Shown here: positions 32,695 through 41,024 of the stretch, in pieces
How positions within the stretch are numbered: the stretch's first letter is position 1
Layout: each line of letters begins with the position of its first letter
Assembly: GCA_023458315.1 (NCBI GenBank)
Contig: JAEXAH010000102.1
Span: 1 to 57,658, forward strand
Length of the DNA stretch: 57,658 nucleotides
Origin: Pseudomonadota bacterium
GTDB lineage: Bacteria > Pseudomonadota > Alphaproteobacteria > Rhodospirillales > Magnetospirillaceae
Direction of reading: 5' to 3'
Notes under the pieces: model-generated
What the model saw: the letters and a program-made list of their open reading frames with translations, nothing else
The model's database searches: none
Told to the model about the DNA's origin: nothing
Translations under genes and position numbers: made by a program

Positions 32695-33489
32695 TCAGTC
32701 CACCGCCAGGATGACGTGCGACGCCTTGAACAGCGCCACCGCCGCGTCGCCGACCCCCAGTTCCAGGTCGCGGGCGGAATCCAGGGTGACGATGGCGGTG
32801 ATGGATTTGCCCTCGCCGATATCCAGGGTGATTTCCGAGCTGACGGCGCCGTCCTCGCGCCGGGCCACCACGCCGGGCACGCGGTTGCGGGCCGAGACGG
32901 CCAGCTTTTGTCCGGCCGGGGCCAGCAGCACGAAAGAGGATTTGATCAGCGCCATGACCTCGCGGCCGACGGTGATGTCCAGGTCGCGCACGCTTTCGCC
33001 GGTGATGATGGCGGTCAGCGCGACCTCGGACGACAGGCGCATGATGATCTCGGCGTTGACGGCGCCGGGGCGCACCTCGGCGACCACGCAGCGGAAGGCG
33101 TTGCGCGCACTGGTCTTCATGCCCAGACTCCACAGCAGGGACAGGGGATCGATGGCGCCCCGGCCATCGTCAAGCGCCGCCGCCACCCGGCCCAGGCGTT
33201 GTTCCAGCAGGCGGAAGGCGGCGATCAGCGCGCGGCCGTCCTCGGTCAGCACGGCGCCGCCGCCCTGACGCCCCCCGGCCTGCCCGACGATGGCCGGGCG
33301 CGGCAACAGGTTGTTGACGGCGTTCAGCGCGTCCCACGCCGCCTTGTAGCTGAGCCCCACCGCCTTGGCCGCCTTGCTGATGCTGCCGTGGGCGGCCACC
33401 GCCTCCAGCAGATCGATGCGGTCGCGGCCGACCAGCGGCCGTCCCTCGCGGCGCAGGGCCAGCAACGCGTCGATTCCGGCGCCCGACAT
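32695..33489 (-). CDS. modE: Molybdate-responsive regulator ModE
   Basis: This 264-residue regulator has an N-terminal winged helix-turn-helix (about residues 20-110; DLLEAVAAHGSISKAAKAVG and SYKAAWDALNAVNNLLP). Two Mop/TOBE molybdate-binding domains follow (about 125-190 and 195-264; SARNAFRCVV and SARNRVPGVV). It would dimerise on molybdate and repress uptake genes. The ATG at 33489 follows a G-rich ribosome-binding site. It lies upstream of mop in the same direction as the minus strand and close to the ModE-type palindrome at 33872-33898. A second, shorter ModE-like regulator is encoded at 49.0 kb. Confidence 0.94.
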   Translation of the reverse strand: MSGAGIDALLALRREGRPLVGRDRIDLLEAVAAHGSISKAAKAVGLSYKAAWDALNAVNNLLPRPAIVGQAGGRQGGGAVLTEDGRALIAAFRLLEQRLGRVAAALDDGRGAIDPLSLLWSLGMKTSARNAFRCVVAEVRPGAVNAEIIMRLSSEVALTAIITGESVRDLDITVGREVMALIKSSFVLLAPAGQKLAVSARNRVPGVVARREDGAVSSEITLDIGEGKSITAIVTLDSARDLELGVGDAAVALFKASHVILAVD

Positions 33490-33560
33490 CCCGCCCCCTC
33501 GCCATGGTTGAAGACCGCCTGACGATAGGGGGCGGGACCGGGCGCGGCAAGACGGAAAGG

Positions 33561-33764
33561 TTACTTGCCGATCATCACCTCGGTGGACTTGATGATGGCC
33601 GAGACGTCGTCGCCCACCGCCAGGGCCAGATCGTCCACCGCGTCCACCGACAGCAGCGAGGTGATGGTCTGGCCGCCCACATCCACCTTGACCTTGGCCA
33701 CCACCTGGCCGCGGATGATGTCGACCACCTTGCCCTTGAGGGCGTTGCGGGCACTGAGCTTCAT
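33561..33764 (-). CDS. mop: Molbindin (Mop), molybdate-binding protein
   Basis: This is a 67-residue single Mop domain (KLSARNALKGKVVDIIRG at the N-terminus and STEVMIGK at the C-terminus). Molbindins form hexamers that store molybdate or tungstate in the cytoplasm. The sequence resembles each of the two C-terminal domains of the adjacent ModE. It is divergent from modA, and the shared 170-base spacer contains the ModE-type palindrome, so both should respond to molybdate. Confidence 0.94.
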   Translation of the reverse strand: MKLSARNALKGKVVDIIRGQVVAKVKVDVGGQTITSLLSVDAVDDLALAVGDDVSAIIKSTEVMIGK

Positions 33765-33871
33765 GATTGTCCTCCGTGATGTTGGAACGGTCAGGCTGGC
33801 ATCGGCTTATATTTTGCGCAAAAGTCATTTTCGCATATTTTTTATGCAGGGATGCGCTACGAGTCCCGCTT

Positions 33872-33898
33872 GCGTTATGTCGTAAAAATATATAACGC
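33872..33898. promoter_or_regulatory. ModE-type palindrome between mop and modA
   Basis: GCGTTAT and ATAACGC form a perfect inverted repeat with a 13-base centre, very close to the E. coli ModE operator half-sites (CGTTAT and ATAACG with 12 bases between). It lies 39 bases before the modA ATG in an A/T-rich promoter region. Confidence 0.8.
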
Positions 33899-33936
33899 TA
33901 GGGGACGCGCCACCATCCCCCAGCGGAGAAGTTCGC

Positions 33937-34701
33937 ATGCTGAAGCGTTGCCTTGGGGCCTTCGTCGCCCTTTCCCTTGGCCTGTCGGCCACCGCCGCCC
34001 GCGCCGACGACATCATGGTGTTCGCCGCCGCCTCGCTGACCAACGCGCTGAACGAGATCGGCGAAGCCTTCACCGCCAGGACCGGCCACACCGTCAAGCC
34101 GTCCTATGCCGCGTCCTCGGCCCTGGCCAAACAGGTGGAACAGGGCAGCCCGGCCCATGTCTTCGCCTCTGCCGACCTGAAATGGATGGATTATCTGACC
34201 CAGGCCAAGCTGGTGAACGCCGATACCCGCTTCAACCTGCTGGGCAACACCCTGGTGCTGGTCGCCCCCGCCGATTCCAGGCTGACCCGCCTGGAACTGG
34301 ATGCCAAGACCGATCTGGCCGCCCTGGCGGGCGACGGCCGCATCGCCACCGGCAACCCCGACAGCGTGCCGGTCGGCCTGTATTTCAAACAGGCCATGGA
34401 ACGCGCCGGGCAATGGGGCAAGGTGGCGCCCAAGATCGCCGGGGCCGATTCGGTGCGCGCCGCCCTGGCGCTGGTGGAACGCGGCGAGGTGCCGCTGGGC
34501 GTGGTCTACGCCACCGACGCCGCCGTGTCGAAGAAGGTCAAGGTAATCGGCACCTTCCCCGGCACCATGCACGACCCGGTGGTCTATCCCTTCGCCCTGA
34601 TCGCGGGCAAGGAAACCCCGGCGGCCAAGGCGTTTCTGGATTACGTGCGCAGCGACGCGGCCAAGGGCGTGTTCGCCAAGTATGGCTTCAAGGTGAACTG
34701 A
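33937..34701 (+). CDS. modA: Molybdate ABC transporter, periplasmic binding protein
   Basis: This 254-residue periplasmic protein binds molybdate or tungstate. A signal peptide (residues 1-23, ending TAARA) is followed by DDIMVFAAASLTNALNEIGEAF, then SYAASSALAKQVEQGSPAHVFASADLKW and GNPDSVPVGLYFKQAME, all typical. modB and modC are not adjacent but lie at 47.3-49.1 kb, so the uptake system is split. The next gene, a NifX-like protein, starts 2 bases after the stop. Confidence 0.95.
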   Translation: MLKRCLGAFVALSLGLSATAARADDIMVFAAASLTNALNEIGEAFTARTGHTVKPSYAASSALAKQVEQGSPAHVFASADLKWMDYLTQAKLVNADTRFNLLGNTLVLVAPADSRLTRLELDAKTDLAALAGDGRIATGNPDSVPVGLYFKQAMERAGQWGKVAPKIAGADSVRAALALVERGEVPLGVVYATDAAVSKKVKVIGTFPGTMHDPVVYPFALIAGKETPAAKAFLDYVRSDAAKGVFAKYGFKVN

Positions 34702-34703
34702 TC

Positions 34704-35087
34704 ATGCGGGTGGCGATAGCGACCCAGGATCTTGCCAGGGTGGACGCCCATCTGGGATGGGCGCGGCATCTGATGGTCTATGACGTGTCGGCCGAAGGCT
34801 ATCGCCATCTGCGCACCGCTTCGTTCCGCGCCGGTCTGCGCCAGGACGGCGACCACGACAAGCTCGCGGCGCGGTTCAAGGCGCTGACCGGCTGTTCCCT
34901 GGTCTTCGTGGTGGATGTCGGCCCCGAGGGCGAGCACGGACTGGCGGCACGGCGCATCGCGCCGCTACGCCAGTTCGCCGGGCAGCCCATCGCTTTGGCC
35001 TTGGATGCGCTACAGGACAGCCTGCGCCGCAATCCCAGCCGCTGGCTGCGCGGCCAGGAACAGCAGGGCCGCAAAACCTATCGCTGA
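34704..35087 (+). CDS. NifX/NafY-like FeMo-cofactor-binding domain protein
   Basis: This 127-residue protein belongs to the dinitrogenase iron-molybdenum cofactor biosynthesis family (NifX, NafY, NifB C-terminus). The N-terminus MRVAIATQDLARVDAHLGWA and the phrase HLMVYDVSAEGYRHL match the fold, and TGCSLVFVVDVGPEG follows near residue 55. Such proteins carry the Mo-containing cofactor or its precursors. Placement directly behind modA suggests intracellular molybdenum handling for nitrogenase, but no nif gene is in the window. Its 3' end overlaps the end of the convergent Crp/Fnr gene by about 10 bases. Confidence 0.82.
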   Translation: MRVAIATQDLARVDAHLGWARHLMVYDVSAEGYRHLRTASFRAGLRQDGDHDKLAARFKALTGCSLVFVVDVGPEGEHGLAARRIAPLRQFAGQPIALALDALQDSLRRNPSRWLRGQEQQGRKTYR

Positions 35088-35743
35088 CGCAGGGCGTTGC
35101 CGTCCAGGATCGGCAGCACGCCGTCGGCGCCAAGGGGGCCGACCAGACCGGCGCGGCGCAGCCCGGACAATTGGCGGCTGACCGTTTCCAGCCGCAGGCC
35201 CAGATGATCGGCGATGTCCAATTGCCGCATGGGCAGATGCAACTCGGCGGGCTTTTCCAGCCGCCGCCACAGCCAAGACAGAAAATCCGCCAGCCGCTCG
35301 CCCGCCCGCATGCGGCCCAGCCGCAAGGTGTGCTCCAGCGCGTCGGCCATGCGGGCGCGGGCCGCCAGATGCAGGCGCAGCGACAATTGCGGATCGCTTT
35401 CCAGCCCGGCCAGGGGCATGCGGCAGAACCCGGCGCGGGTCAGCGCCTGGGCGGTGCAGGCGTGGAAACCATTGTCGGCGAACCCGAAGATGTCGCCGGG
35501 AAACAGGAAGGACAGCACCTGACGGCGGCCGTCGCCCAGGCGGGTGGACAACATCACCGCGCCGTGGCGCAGGCCATAGACGCAATCGGCGGCGTCGCCC
35601 GGCGCGAACAGCGTTTCGCCGGACCCAAGCCGGAGATCGCCCGCCACCGTCCGCAACCACCCCAACGCCTTGGGTTCCAGGCAGGCACACATGCGGCCAC
35701 GCGCGGTCTTGTTGGCCTGGCAGAGATCGGGCAGGGCCAGCAT
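35078..35743 (-). CDS. Crp/Fnr-family regulator with atypical cysteine pattern
   Basis: This 221-residue protein has a cyclic-nucleotide-type sensory domain, dimer helix and C-terminal winged helix. The recognition helix contains LETVSRQL, the E-x-x-S-R pattern of Fnr that reads TTGAT half-sites. Fnr-type Fe-S cysteines are partly kept: Cys8, Cys19, Cys21 and a cysteine in AGFCRMP equivalent to E. coli Cys122. The expected second cysteine (position 11) is Asn. It may bind a labile or altered cluster. The ATG at 35743 follows AGGGAG. It lies immediately after ccoP on the same strand, behind a hairpin terminator. Confidence 0.85.
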   Translation of the reverse strand: MLALPDLCQANKTARGRMCACLEPKALGWLRTVAGDLRLGSGETLFAPGDAADCVYGLRHGAVMLSTRLGDGRRQVLSFLFPGDIFGFADNGFHACTAQALTRAGFCRMPLAGLESDPQLSLRLHLAARARMADALEHTLRLGRMRAGERLADFLSWLWRRLEKPAELHLPMRQLDIADHLGLRLETVSRQLSGLRRAGLVGPLGADGVLPILDGNALRQR

Positions 35744-35760
35744 GGCGGAACTCCCTGGGA

Positions 35761-35791
35761 AAAGGGCCGGGACCGCATGGCGGCCCCGGCC
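35761..35791 (-). terminator. Terminator after ccoNOQP
   Basis: On the minus strand a GC-rich stem with a 3-base loop (35765-35791) is followed by TTTT. It separates ccoP from the Crp/Fnr gene start at 35743. Confidence 0.7.
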
Positions 35792-35799
35792 GGACACGC

Positions 35800-36690
35800 T
35801 TACTTGCCGCCGCCCAGCGAGTGGACGTACACGGTCAGCAGCTTGATCGACGTCTCATCCAGACGTTCAGACCAGGCAGGCATGGAGCCGTGATGCGGAT
35901 TGCTGACTTGCGCCACCACCGCCTGCTTCACCGCTTCCTTGCCGCCCTTGAACAGCCAGATGTTGTTGTTGAGCGCCGGGGCGCCCACGTCCTTCGACCC
36001 GATGCCGCCGTCCTGGTGGCAGACCACGCATTGCTCGGCGAAGATGGCCTCGCCGGGCAGGCCGGCGCCCGCACCAGCCCCGGACGCACCCTTCGACGCC
36101 AGGGCGACGACATAGTCGGCAACCTGATCGATCTGCGCCGAGGTCAGCAACTGGTCGGCGCCGAACTTGGGCATTTCGCTTTGGCGCGAATTGCCGTTGG
36201 TGTTGCGGACGCCGAACGAAATGGTCTGTTGCAGGTCGGACAGTTCGCCGCCCCAGATCCATTCGTCATCGGCCAGGTTCGGATAGGCGCCGGGAACGCC
36301 GACACCGCCCGCGCCGTGGCAGGGGGCGCAGTTCTCGTTGAACAGCACCTTGCCGCCGGTCATGGCGAAGTTGCGCAGATCCTTGTCCTTGACCACGTCC
36401 TCGACCGGCAGGGCGGCGATCTTGGACTCGAACTTGGACCGGGTCTGCTTTTGCGCCTTGAGGTCGCCCTCCAGCTCGTTGCGCGACGAATAATTCAGCA
36501 CGCCACGGCTGTAATCGCTGATGGTCGGCCAGGTCGGCATGGCGATCCAATAGCCGATCGACCACACCACGCAGGCCCAGAACACGTACACCCACCATTT
36601 CGGCAACGGGGTGTTCAATTCCCGGATGCCGTCCCATTCGTGGCCGGTCGTGTACTGACCGGACACCGGGTCCTTTTCCAATGAAGCCAT
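35800..36690 (-). CDS. ccoP: cbb3-type cytochrome c oxidase subunit III (diheme)
   Basis: This 296-residue membrane-anchored diheme cytochrome c receives electrons for the cbb3 oxidase. One N-terminal membrane helix (about residues 31-52) follows the typical HEWDGIRELNTPLPKWW. Two CxxCH sites, CAPCH near residue 120 and CVVCH near 215, bind the hemes. It is last in ccoNOQP; its start overlaps the ccoQ stop region closely. High-affinity oxidases of this type support microaerobic respiration. Confidence 0.97.
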   Translation of the reverse strand: MASLEKDPVSGQYTTGHEWDGIRELNTPLPKWWVYVFWACVVWSIGYWIAMPTWPTISDYSRGVLNYSSRNELEGDLKAQKQTRSKFESKIAALPVEDVVKDKDLRNFAMTGGKVLFNENCAPCHGAGGVGVPGAYPNLADDEWIWGGELSDLQQTISFGVRNTNGNSRQSEMPKFGADQLLTSAQIDQVADYVVALASKGASGAGAGAGLPGEAIFAEQCVVCHQDGGIGSKDVGAPALNNNIWLFKGGKEAVKQAVVAQVSNPHHGSMPAWSERLDETSIKLLTVYVHSLGGGK

Positions 36691-36691
36691 C

Positions 36692-36853
36692 TCAGCGCTC
36701 CTTGTCGTCGTCCCTGAGCGGGATGTCTGCGTAGGACTGGAACCGGCCTTTGTTCTTCGGCCGGAACGCCCAGAAGACGATCCCCAGGAACAGAACCATC
36801 ATCCACACCCCCCAAAAGGGGCGCAGGACGTGTTGAACGAAATCAGCGATCAT
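36692..36853 (-). CDS. ccoQ: cbb3-type cytochrome c oxidase subunit CcoQ
   Basis: This is a 53-residue single-helix protein. The N-terminus (MIADFVQHVLRPFWGVW) and membrane helix lead to the conserved FWAFRPKNKGRF motif, then an acidic C-terminus. CcoQ stabilises the cbb3 complex. A strong G-rich ribosome-binding site precedes the ATG at 36853. It fits exactly between ccoO and ccoP, completing the operon. Confidence 0.93.
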   Translation of the reverse strand: MIADFVQHVLRPFWGVWMMVLFLGIVFWAFRPKNKGRFQSYADIPLRDDDKER

Positions 36854-36865
36854 CGCCCGCCCCCC

Positions 36866-37594
36866 TTAGCGGGCCACCTTCTCGGGCTTCACCGTGGTGA
36901 AGTCGACGAAGGTGCCGAGGACCTGAAGGTACGCCACCACGGCGTCCATCTCGGTCACGTCGGGATTGCCGTCGAAATCCCCCATCGGCGCCTTGGGATA
37001 GCGGCGGGCGAAGTCGGATTCGGCGGTGGTGTCCGCGCTGGCCTGGGCCGCCAGATCGGCCTTGGCGGCGCGGATCTGGTCGTCGCTGTAGGGAACGCCG
37101 ACGCCGCGCAGGGTCTTCAGATGACCCTCGACATCGTTGAACGCCAGCTTGCGCTTGAGATGCGGATAGCCGGGCATCACCGATTCCGGCACCACGTCAC
37201 GGGGATTGATCAGGTGACGGACGTGCCAGTCGTTGGTGTACTTGCCACCGACGCGGGCCAGATCGGGGCCGGTGCGCTTGGACCCCCACTGGAAGGGATG
37301 GTCGTACTTGGATTCGGCCGCCAGGCTGTAATGGCCGTAACGCTCGACCTCGTCCTTGAACGGGCGGACCATCTGGCTGTGGCACAGATAGCAGCCCTCG
37401 CGGACATAGATGTTGCGCCCGGCCTGCTCCAGCGGGCTGTAGGGACGGATGCCGTCCACCTTCTCGATGGTGCTCTCGATGGTGAACAGCGGCACGATCT
37501 CGACCAGGCCGCCGGTGATGACGGTCAGCAGGATGCCGACCGCCAGCAGGAAGACGTTGGTTTCGAGTTTGGCGTGATGCTTGAAGACGGACAT
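36866..37594 (-). CDS. ccoO: cbb3-type cytochrome c oxidase subunit II (monoheme)
   Basis: This 242-residue membrane-anchored monoheme cytochrome c subunit has one N-terminal membrane helix (about residues 15-35), then VREGCYLCHSQMVRPF with the CxxCH heme site near residue 67. A methionine-containing C-terminal region follows (PESVMPGYPHL). The ATG at 37594, after an AAGGGGG ribosome-binding site, gives the family N-terminus MSVFKHHAKLETN. It lies 10 bases after ccoN. Confidence 0.96.
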   Translation of the reverse strand: MSVFKHHAKLETNVFLLAVGILLTVITGGLVEIVPLFTIESTIEKVDGIRPYSPLEQAGRNIYVREGCYLCHSQMVRPFKDEVERYGHYSLAAESKYDHPFQWGSKRTGPDLARVGGKYTNDWHVRHLINPRDVVPESVMPGYPHLKRKLAFNDVEGHLKTLRGVGVPYSDDQIRAAKADLAAQASADTTAESDFARRYPKAPMGDFDGNPDVTEMDAVVAYLQVLGTFVDFTTVKPEKVAR

Positions 37595-37604
37595 GGTACC
37601 CCCC

Positions 37605-39083
37605 TTAGCCGCGCGCCATGGCCGAAACCGGCCGGGCCTCGTCCGCGGCGACGTCGCCACGGATGGTGCGGATCATGTTGTAGGCCATCACCAGCGAGCC
37701 CAGGACGAACAGCAGGCCGCCCAGCGCACGGATGACGTAATAGGGGTGCATGGCCTCGACGGTCTCGATGAACGAGTATTGCAGGAAGCCGAGGTTGTCG
37801 TAGGCACGCCACATCAGGCCCTGCATGATGCCCGAGATCCACATGGCGGTGATGTAGAGAACCACACCCACCGTGGCGACCCAGAAATGCAGACCCACCA
37901 GCTTCAGCGAGTACAGTTCCTTGCGGCCCCACAGCTTGGGCACCAGGTAGTACAGCGCGCCGAACGACACGAAGGCAACCCAGCCCAAAGCGCCGGAATG
38001 CACGTGGCCGACCGTCCAGTCGGTGTAGTGCGACAGCGAATTGACCGCCTTGATCGACATCATCGGACCTTCGAAGGTCGACATGCCGTAGAACGCCACC
38101 GACGACACCAGGAACCGCATCACCGGGTCGGTGCGCAGCTTGTCCCAGGCGCCGGACAGGGTCATCAGGCCGTTGATCATGCCGCCCCAGGACGGCATCC
38201 ACAGCATGATCGAGAAGGTCATGCCCAGCGTCTGCGCCCAATCGGGCAAGGCGGTGTAGTGCAGGTGGTGCGGACCGGCCCAGATGTACAGGAAGATCAG
38301 CGCCCAGAAGTGCACGATGGACAGCCGGTAGGAATAGACCGGACGCTCGGCGCGCTTGGGCACGAAATAGTACATGATGGCCAGGAAGCCGGCGGTCAGG
38401 AAGAAGCCGACCGCGTTGTGGCCGTACCACCACTGGGTCATGGCGTCCTGCACGCCCGCGTACATGGAATAGGACTTCCACCACGTTTCACCGCCGAAGA
38501 ACACCACCGGCAGGGCGACGTTGTTGCCCAGATGCAGCATGGCGATGGTCAGGATGAAGGCCAGATAGAACCAGTTGGCCACGTAGATGTGGGGTTCCTT
38601 GCGCTTCATGATCGTGCCCGCGAAGGCGATCAGATAGAACACCCAGGTCACGGTCAGGAACAGGTCGATCCACCATTCCGGCTCGGCGTATTCGCGGCCC
38701 TGGCTATGTCCCAGGATATAGGACGAGGCGGCGAAGACGATGAACGCCTGGAACATCCAGAAGATCAAATTGCCGAAGCCGCGCCCGCCGAACAGGGCGG
38801 CGCGGGTGGTGCGCTGCACCACGTAGAACGACGTGCCGATCAGCACGTTGCCGCCGAAGGCGAAGATCACGGCGGAGGTATGGACGGGACGGACGCGGCC
38901 GAAAGTGGTCCATTCCAAATCCAGGTTGAGGGCGGGGAAGGCCAATTGCCAGGCGATGAAATCGCCCGCCAGAAAGCCGATGATGCCCCAGAAAACGGAA
39001 GCCAGGACGAATTTCTTGATGACGTCGTCGAAGTATGGCGACGTGTCCCCCTGGGTCCCGACAGCAGCGGTTGCAGCGGACAT
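37605..39083 (-). CDS. ccoN: cbb3-type cytochrome c oxidase subunit I
   Basis: This 492-residue catalytic subunit has about 12 membrane helices and holds heme b and the heme b3-CuB centre. Histidine-bearing stretches such as VRPVHTSAVIFAFGGN, WWYGHNAVGFFLTAGFL, WAGPHHLHYTALPDW and WTVGHVHSGALGWVAF carry the expected ligands. It reduces O2 at very low concentration and pumps protons. AAGGAG precedes the ATG at 39083. The divergent Crp/Fnr gene starts 232 bases away, and a half-conserved Fnr-type site lies in the spacer. No ccoS, ccoI or ccoH genes are in the window apart from ccoG. Confidence 0.97.
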   Translation of the reverse strand: MSAATAAVGTQGDTSPYFDDVIKKFVLASVFWGIIGFLAGDFIAWQLAFPALNLDLEWTTFGRVRPVHTSAVIFAFGGNVLIGTSFYVVQRTTRAALFGGRGFGNLIFWMFQAFIVFAASSYILGHSQGREYAEPEWWIDLFLTVTWVFYLIAFAGTIMKRKEPHIYVANWFYLAFILTIAMLHLGNNVALPVVFFGGETWWKSYSMYAGVQDAMTQWWYGHNAVGFFLTAGFLAIMYYFVPKRAERPVYSYRLSIVHFWALIFLYIWAGPHHLHYTALPDWAQTLGMTFSIMLWMPSWGGMINGLMTLSGAWDKLRTDPVMRFLVSSVAFYGMSTFEGPMMSIKAVNSLSHYTDWTVGHVHSGALGWVAFVSFGALYYLVPKLWGRKELYSLKLVGLHFWVATVGVVLYITAMWISGIMQGLMWRAYDNLGFLQYSFIETVEAMHPYYVIRALGGLLFVLGSLVMAYNMIRTIRGDVAADEARPVSAMARG

Positions 39084-39220
39084 GCACGAACTCCTTGCAA
39101 GATACCGCGCCAACCGCCCGGAACCAGTCTCCCCCGGCTGCCGGACGGCGCGCCCGCAAAGCCTAGGGAGGGGCGCCCGTCGCCTCATTGCAAAAAGCCG
39201 GTTCCATACCCCCAATCCGA

Positions 39221-39234
39221 TTGCGAATTGTCAT
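39221..39234. promoter_or_regulatory. Half-conserved Fnr/NnrR-type site between ccoN and the Crp/Fnr gene
   Basis: TTGCG, AATT, GTCAT has one good half and a degenerate second half. The same AATT-centred motif occurs, better conserved, twice upstream of ccoG. Confidence 0.45.
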
Positions 39235-39314
39235 TCTTCGCAAAGTTTGTCCAAGATGGCGCAACGCCTTGAGTTCGGGCGGCACGGCTGTTAGACACTC
39301 GGGACCGTTGGTGG

Positions 39315-40028
39315 ATGGAATCGATGAAGCGCACGCAGATTGACGCGGCCTGGCAGGGAACGGCCAATTGTTCGGATTGCGGCATCCGCGATCTGGTGCT
39401 GTTCGCCGATCTGACCGAGCCGGATTTCAACCTGATCCACCTGCCCATCGACGAAATCGCCTTCGACGTCGGCGCCACCCTGTATTCGGCGGGCAGCGAC
39501 GGCACCACGCTGTACACCATCCGCTCGGGGCTGGTGAAACTGGTGCAATACCTGCCCGACGGCACCCAGCGCATCGTGCGGCTGCTGAAGAACGGTTCGA
39601 CCGTGGGGCTGGAGGCCATCCTGGGCCAAGCCTACGAACACACCGCCATCGCCTTGCAGCCGACCCAGGTGTGCCGCGTGCCGCGTCAGGTGGTCGAGCG
39701 CCTGAACCGCGAAACACCGCGCCTGCACACCCAATTGATGCAACGCTGGCACGCCGCCTTGCGTCAGGCCGACGACTGGCTGACCGAATTGTCCACCGGC
39801 AAGGCGCCGCAACGTCTGGCCCGGCTGCTGCTGCAACTGGCGGAAGCGGACGGCTGCGTCAGCCTGTTCTCGCGCGAGGATGTGGGCTCCATGCTCGGCA
39901 TCACCACCGAACACGCCAGCCGCACCGTGGCCGAGTTCAAACGCAACGGGGTTCTGACCGAAATCGGCCAGAACCGCTATCGTTGCGACATGGAACAGTT
40001 GGAAAGCATCGCCGCCGCCGAGGGATGA
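39315..40028 (+). CDS. Crp/Fnr-family transcriptional regulator
   Basis: This 237-residue protein has a sensory beta-barrel (about residues 45-130), dimer helix and winged helix-turn-helix. The recognition helix GITTEHASRTVAEFKRNGVL has the E-x-x-S-R signature for TTGA-type half-sites. Only two N-terminal cysteines (NCSDCGIRDL) and one in QVCRVP are present, so a classic four-cysteine Fnr cluster is unlikely. It may sense NO or redox like Dnr/NnrR, or work without a cluster. It is divergent from ccoN and is the natural candidate to bind the AATT-centred sites around cco genes. The start at 39324 is an alternative. Confidence 0.87.
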   Translation: MESMKRTQIDAAWQGTANCSDCGIRDLVLFADLTEPDFNLIHLPIDEIAFDVGATLYSAGSDGTTLYTIRSGLVKLVQYLPDGTQRIVRLLKNGSTVGLEAILGQAYEHTAIALQPTQVCRVPRQVVERLNRETPRLHTQLMQRWHAALRQADDWLTELSTGKAPQRLARLLLQLAEADGCVSLFSREDVGSMLGITTEHASRTVAEFKRNGVLTEIGQNRYRCDMEQLESIAAAEG

Positions 40029-40032
40029 AACC

Positions 40033-41007
40033 CTATGCGGCGACCGGCTTGGGGCCGAACAGGCGGTCGGTCAGCTTGACGTACCACGCCGCCGATTGCA
40101 CCTGGATGATATAGGCCAGGGTGATGACCAGCGCCGCGTCGGACGCGGCATCGCCAAAGGCGTTCATGGCCAGGGCCAGGGCGATGGACAGGTTGCGCAT
40201 GACCGTGCCGTAGACCAGGGCGATGGCGTCGCCGCGCGGCAGCAGAACCTTGGCCAGCACGGTGCTGAGCAGGTAATTGACCCCGTACAGGATCAGCAAC
40301 GGCGCCAGCAGCACCAGCAATTGCGCCGGTTGCGCCACCAATTGCTGGGCCTTCAACGCCATGGCGACAAAGACGATGCCCAGCACGCCCAGGCTGGAGA
40401 ACGGCGGGAAGCGCGGCGCCCATTGAGTCTGGAAGCCCTTCTGCCCGTGTTTCTTGACCAGATAGCTTTGGGTGACATGCCCGGCCGCCATGGGCAGGAA
40501 GACGATGAAGGCGATCTGCGAGAACACCGCCCACAGATCCACCGACACCGAAGCATGCATCAGGGCGTTGACGTAGAACGGCGTCGCCAGCGACCCCAGG
40601 ATCAGCCCGGCCACCGTCATCTTGACCGCCGCGCCCAGATTGCCGCCCGCGAAGCCGGTCCACGAGATGGTCATGCCCGAGGTGGGCAACAGCGCCGCCA
40701 GCAGCAGCCCCAGGGCGTAATAGGGCTGGTCGGGAAAGAACGCCTGGGCGATGGCGAAGGCGACGAACGGAATCACCGCGAAATTGATGCCCTGGGCCAG
40801 CATTTGGGCCTTGGCGTCGCCGCCCTCGACCACCTTGGCCAGCTTCAGGCTGACCATCATGGGATAGACCATCAGGAAGGTCAGCGGCACGATCAGCGCC
40901 TTCAGCCATCCCACCGGCATCACCAGACCGCAGCCGAAGCCCAGGATCATGGTTGCCGGAATGGCGACGACCAGATTCTTCGAGATCAGCGACAGGACCT
41001 TCAGCAT
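40033..41007 (-). CDS. BASS/ACR3-type membrane carrier (arsenic resistance-like)
   Basis: This 324-residue protein has about ten membrane helices and belongs to the bile acid:sodium symporter superfamily, closest by eye to ACR3-like arsenite permeases (FLMVYPMMVSLKLAKV, LLLAALLPTSGMTISWTG, VMRNLSIALALAM). The substrate is unknown. No arsR or arsC is nearby, so arsenite export is doubtful. It is the last gene of a minus-strand group with the DUF6858 gene, ending 4 bases from the convergent Crp/Fnr gene. The context suggests a role in low-oxygen metabolism. Confidence 0.75.
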   Translation of the reverse strand: MLKVLSLISKNLVVAIPATMILGFGCGLVMPVGWLKALIVPLTFLMVYPMMVSLKLAKVVEGGDAKAQMLAQGINFAVIPFVAFAIAQAFFPDQPYYALGLLLAALLPTSGMTISWTGFAGGNLGAAVKMTVAGLILGSLATPFYVNALMHASVSVDLWAVFSQIAFIVFLPMAAGHVTQSYLVKKHGQKGFQTQWAPRFPPFSSLGVLGIVFVAMALKAQQLVAQPAQLLVLLAPLLILYGVNYLLSTVLAKVLLPRGDAIALVYGTVMRNLSIALALAMNAFGDAASDAALVITLAYIIQVQSAAWYVKLTDRLFGPKPVAA

Positions 41008-41024
41008 GATGCTCCCCTTCCCGC

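Noticed and set aside
32579..33133. N-terminal extension of the phytochrome frame beyond 32578
   Set aside because: The extra 185 codons overlap modE on the same strand in another frame and are low-complexity Arg/Gly. The PAS2 domain starts right after the ATG at 32578.
33490..33828. N-terminal extension of the modE frame
   Set aside because: It overlaps mop and has a shadow composition; the ATG at 33489 has a good ribosome-binding site and a normal ModE N-terminus.
40033..41007. Calling the carrier a true arsenite exporter
   Set aside because: There is no arsR, arsC or other arsenic gene nearby, and the superfamily transports many substrates.
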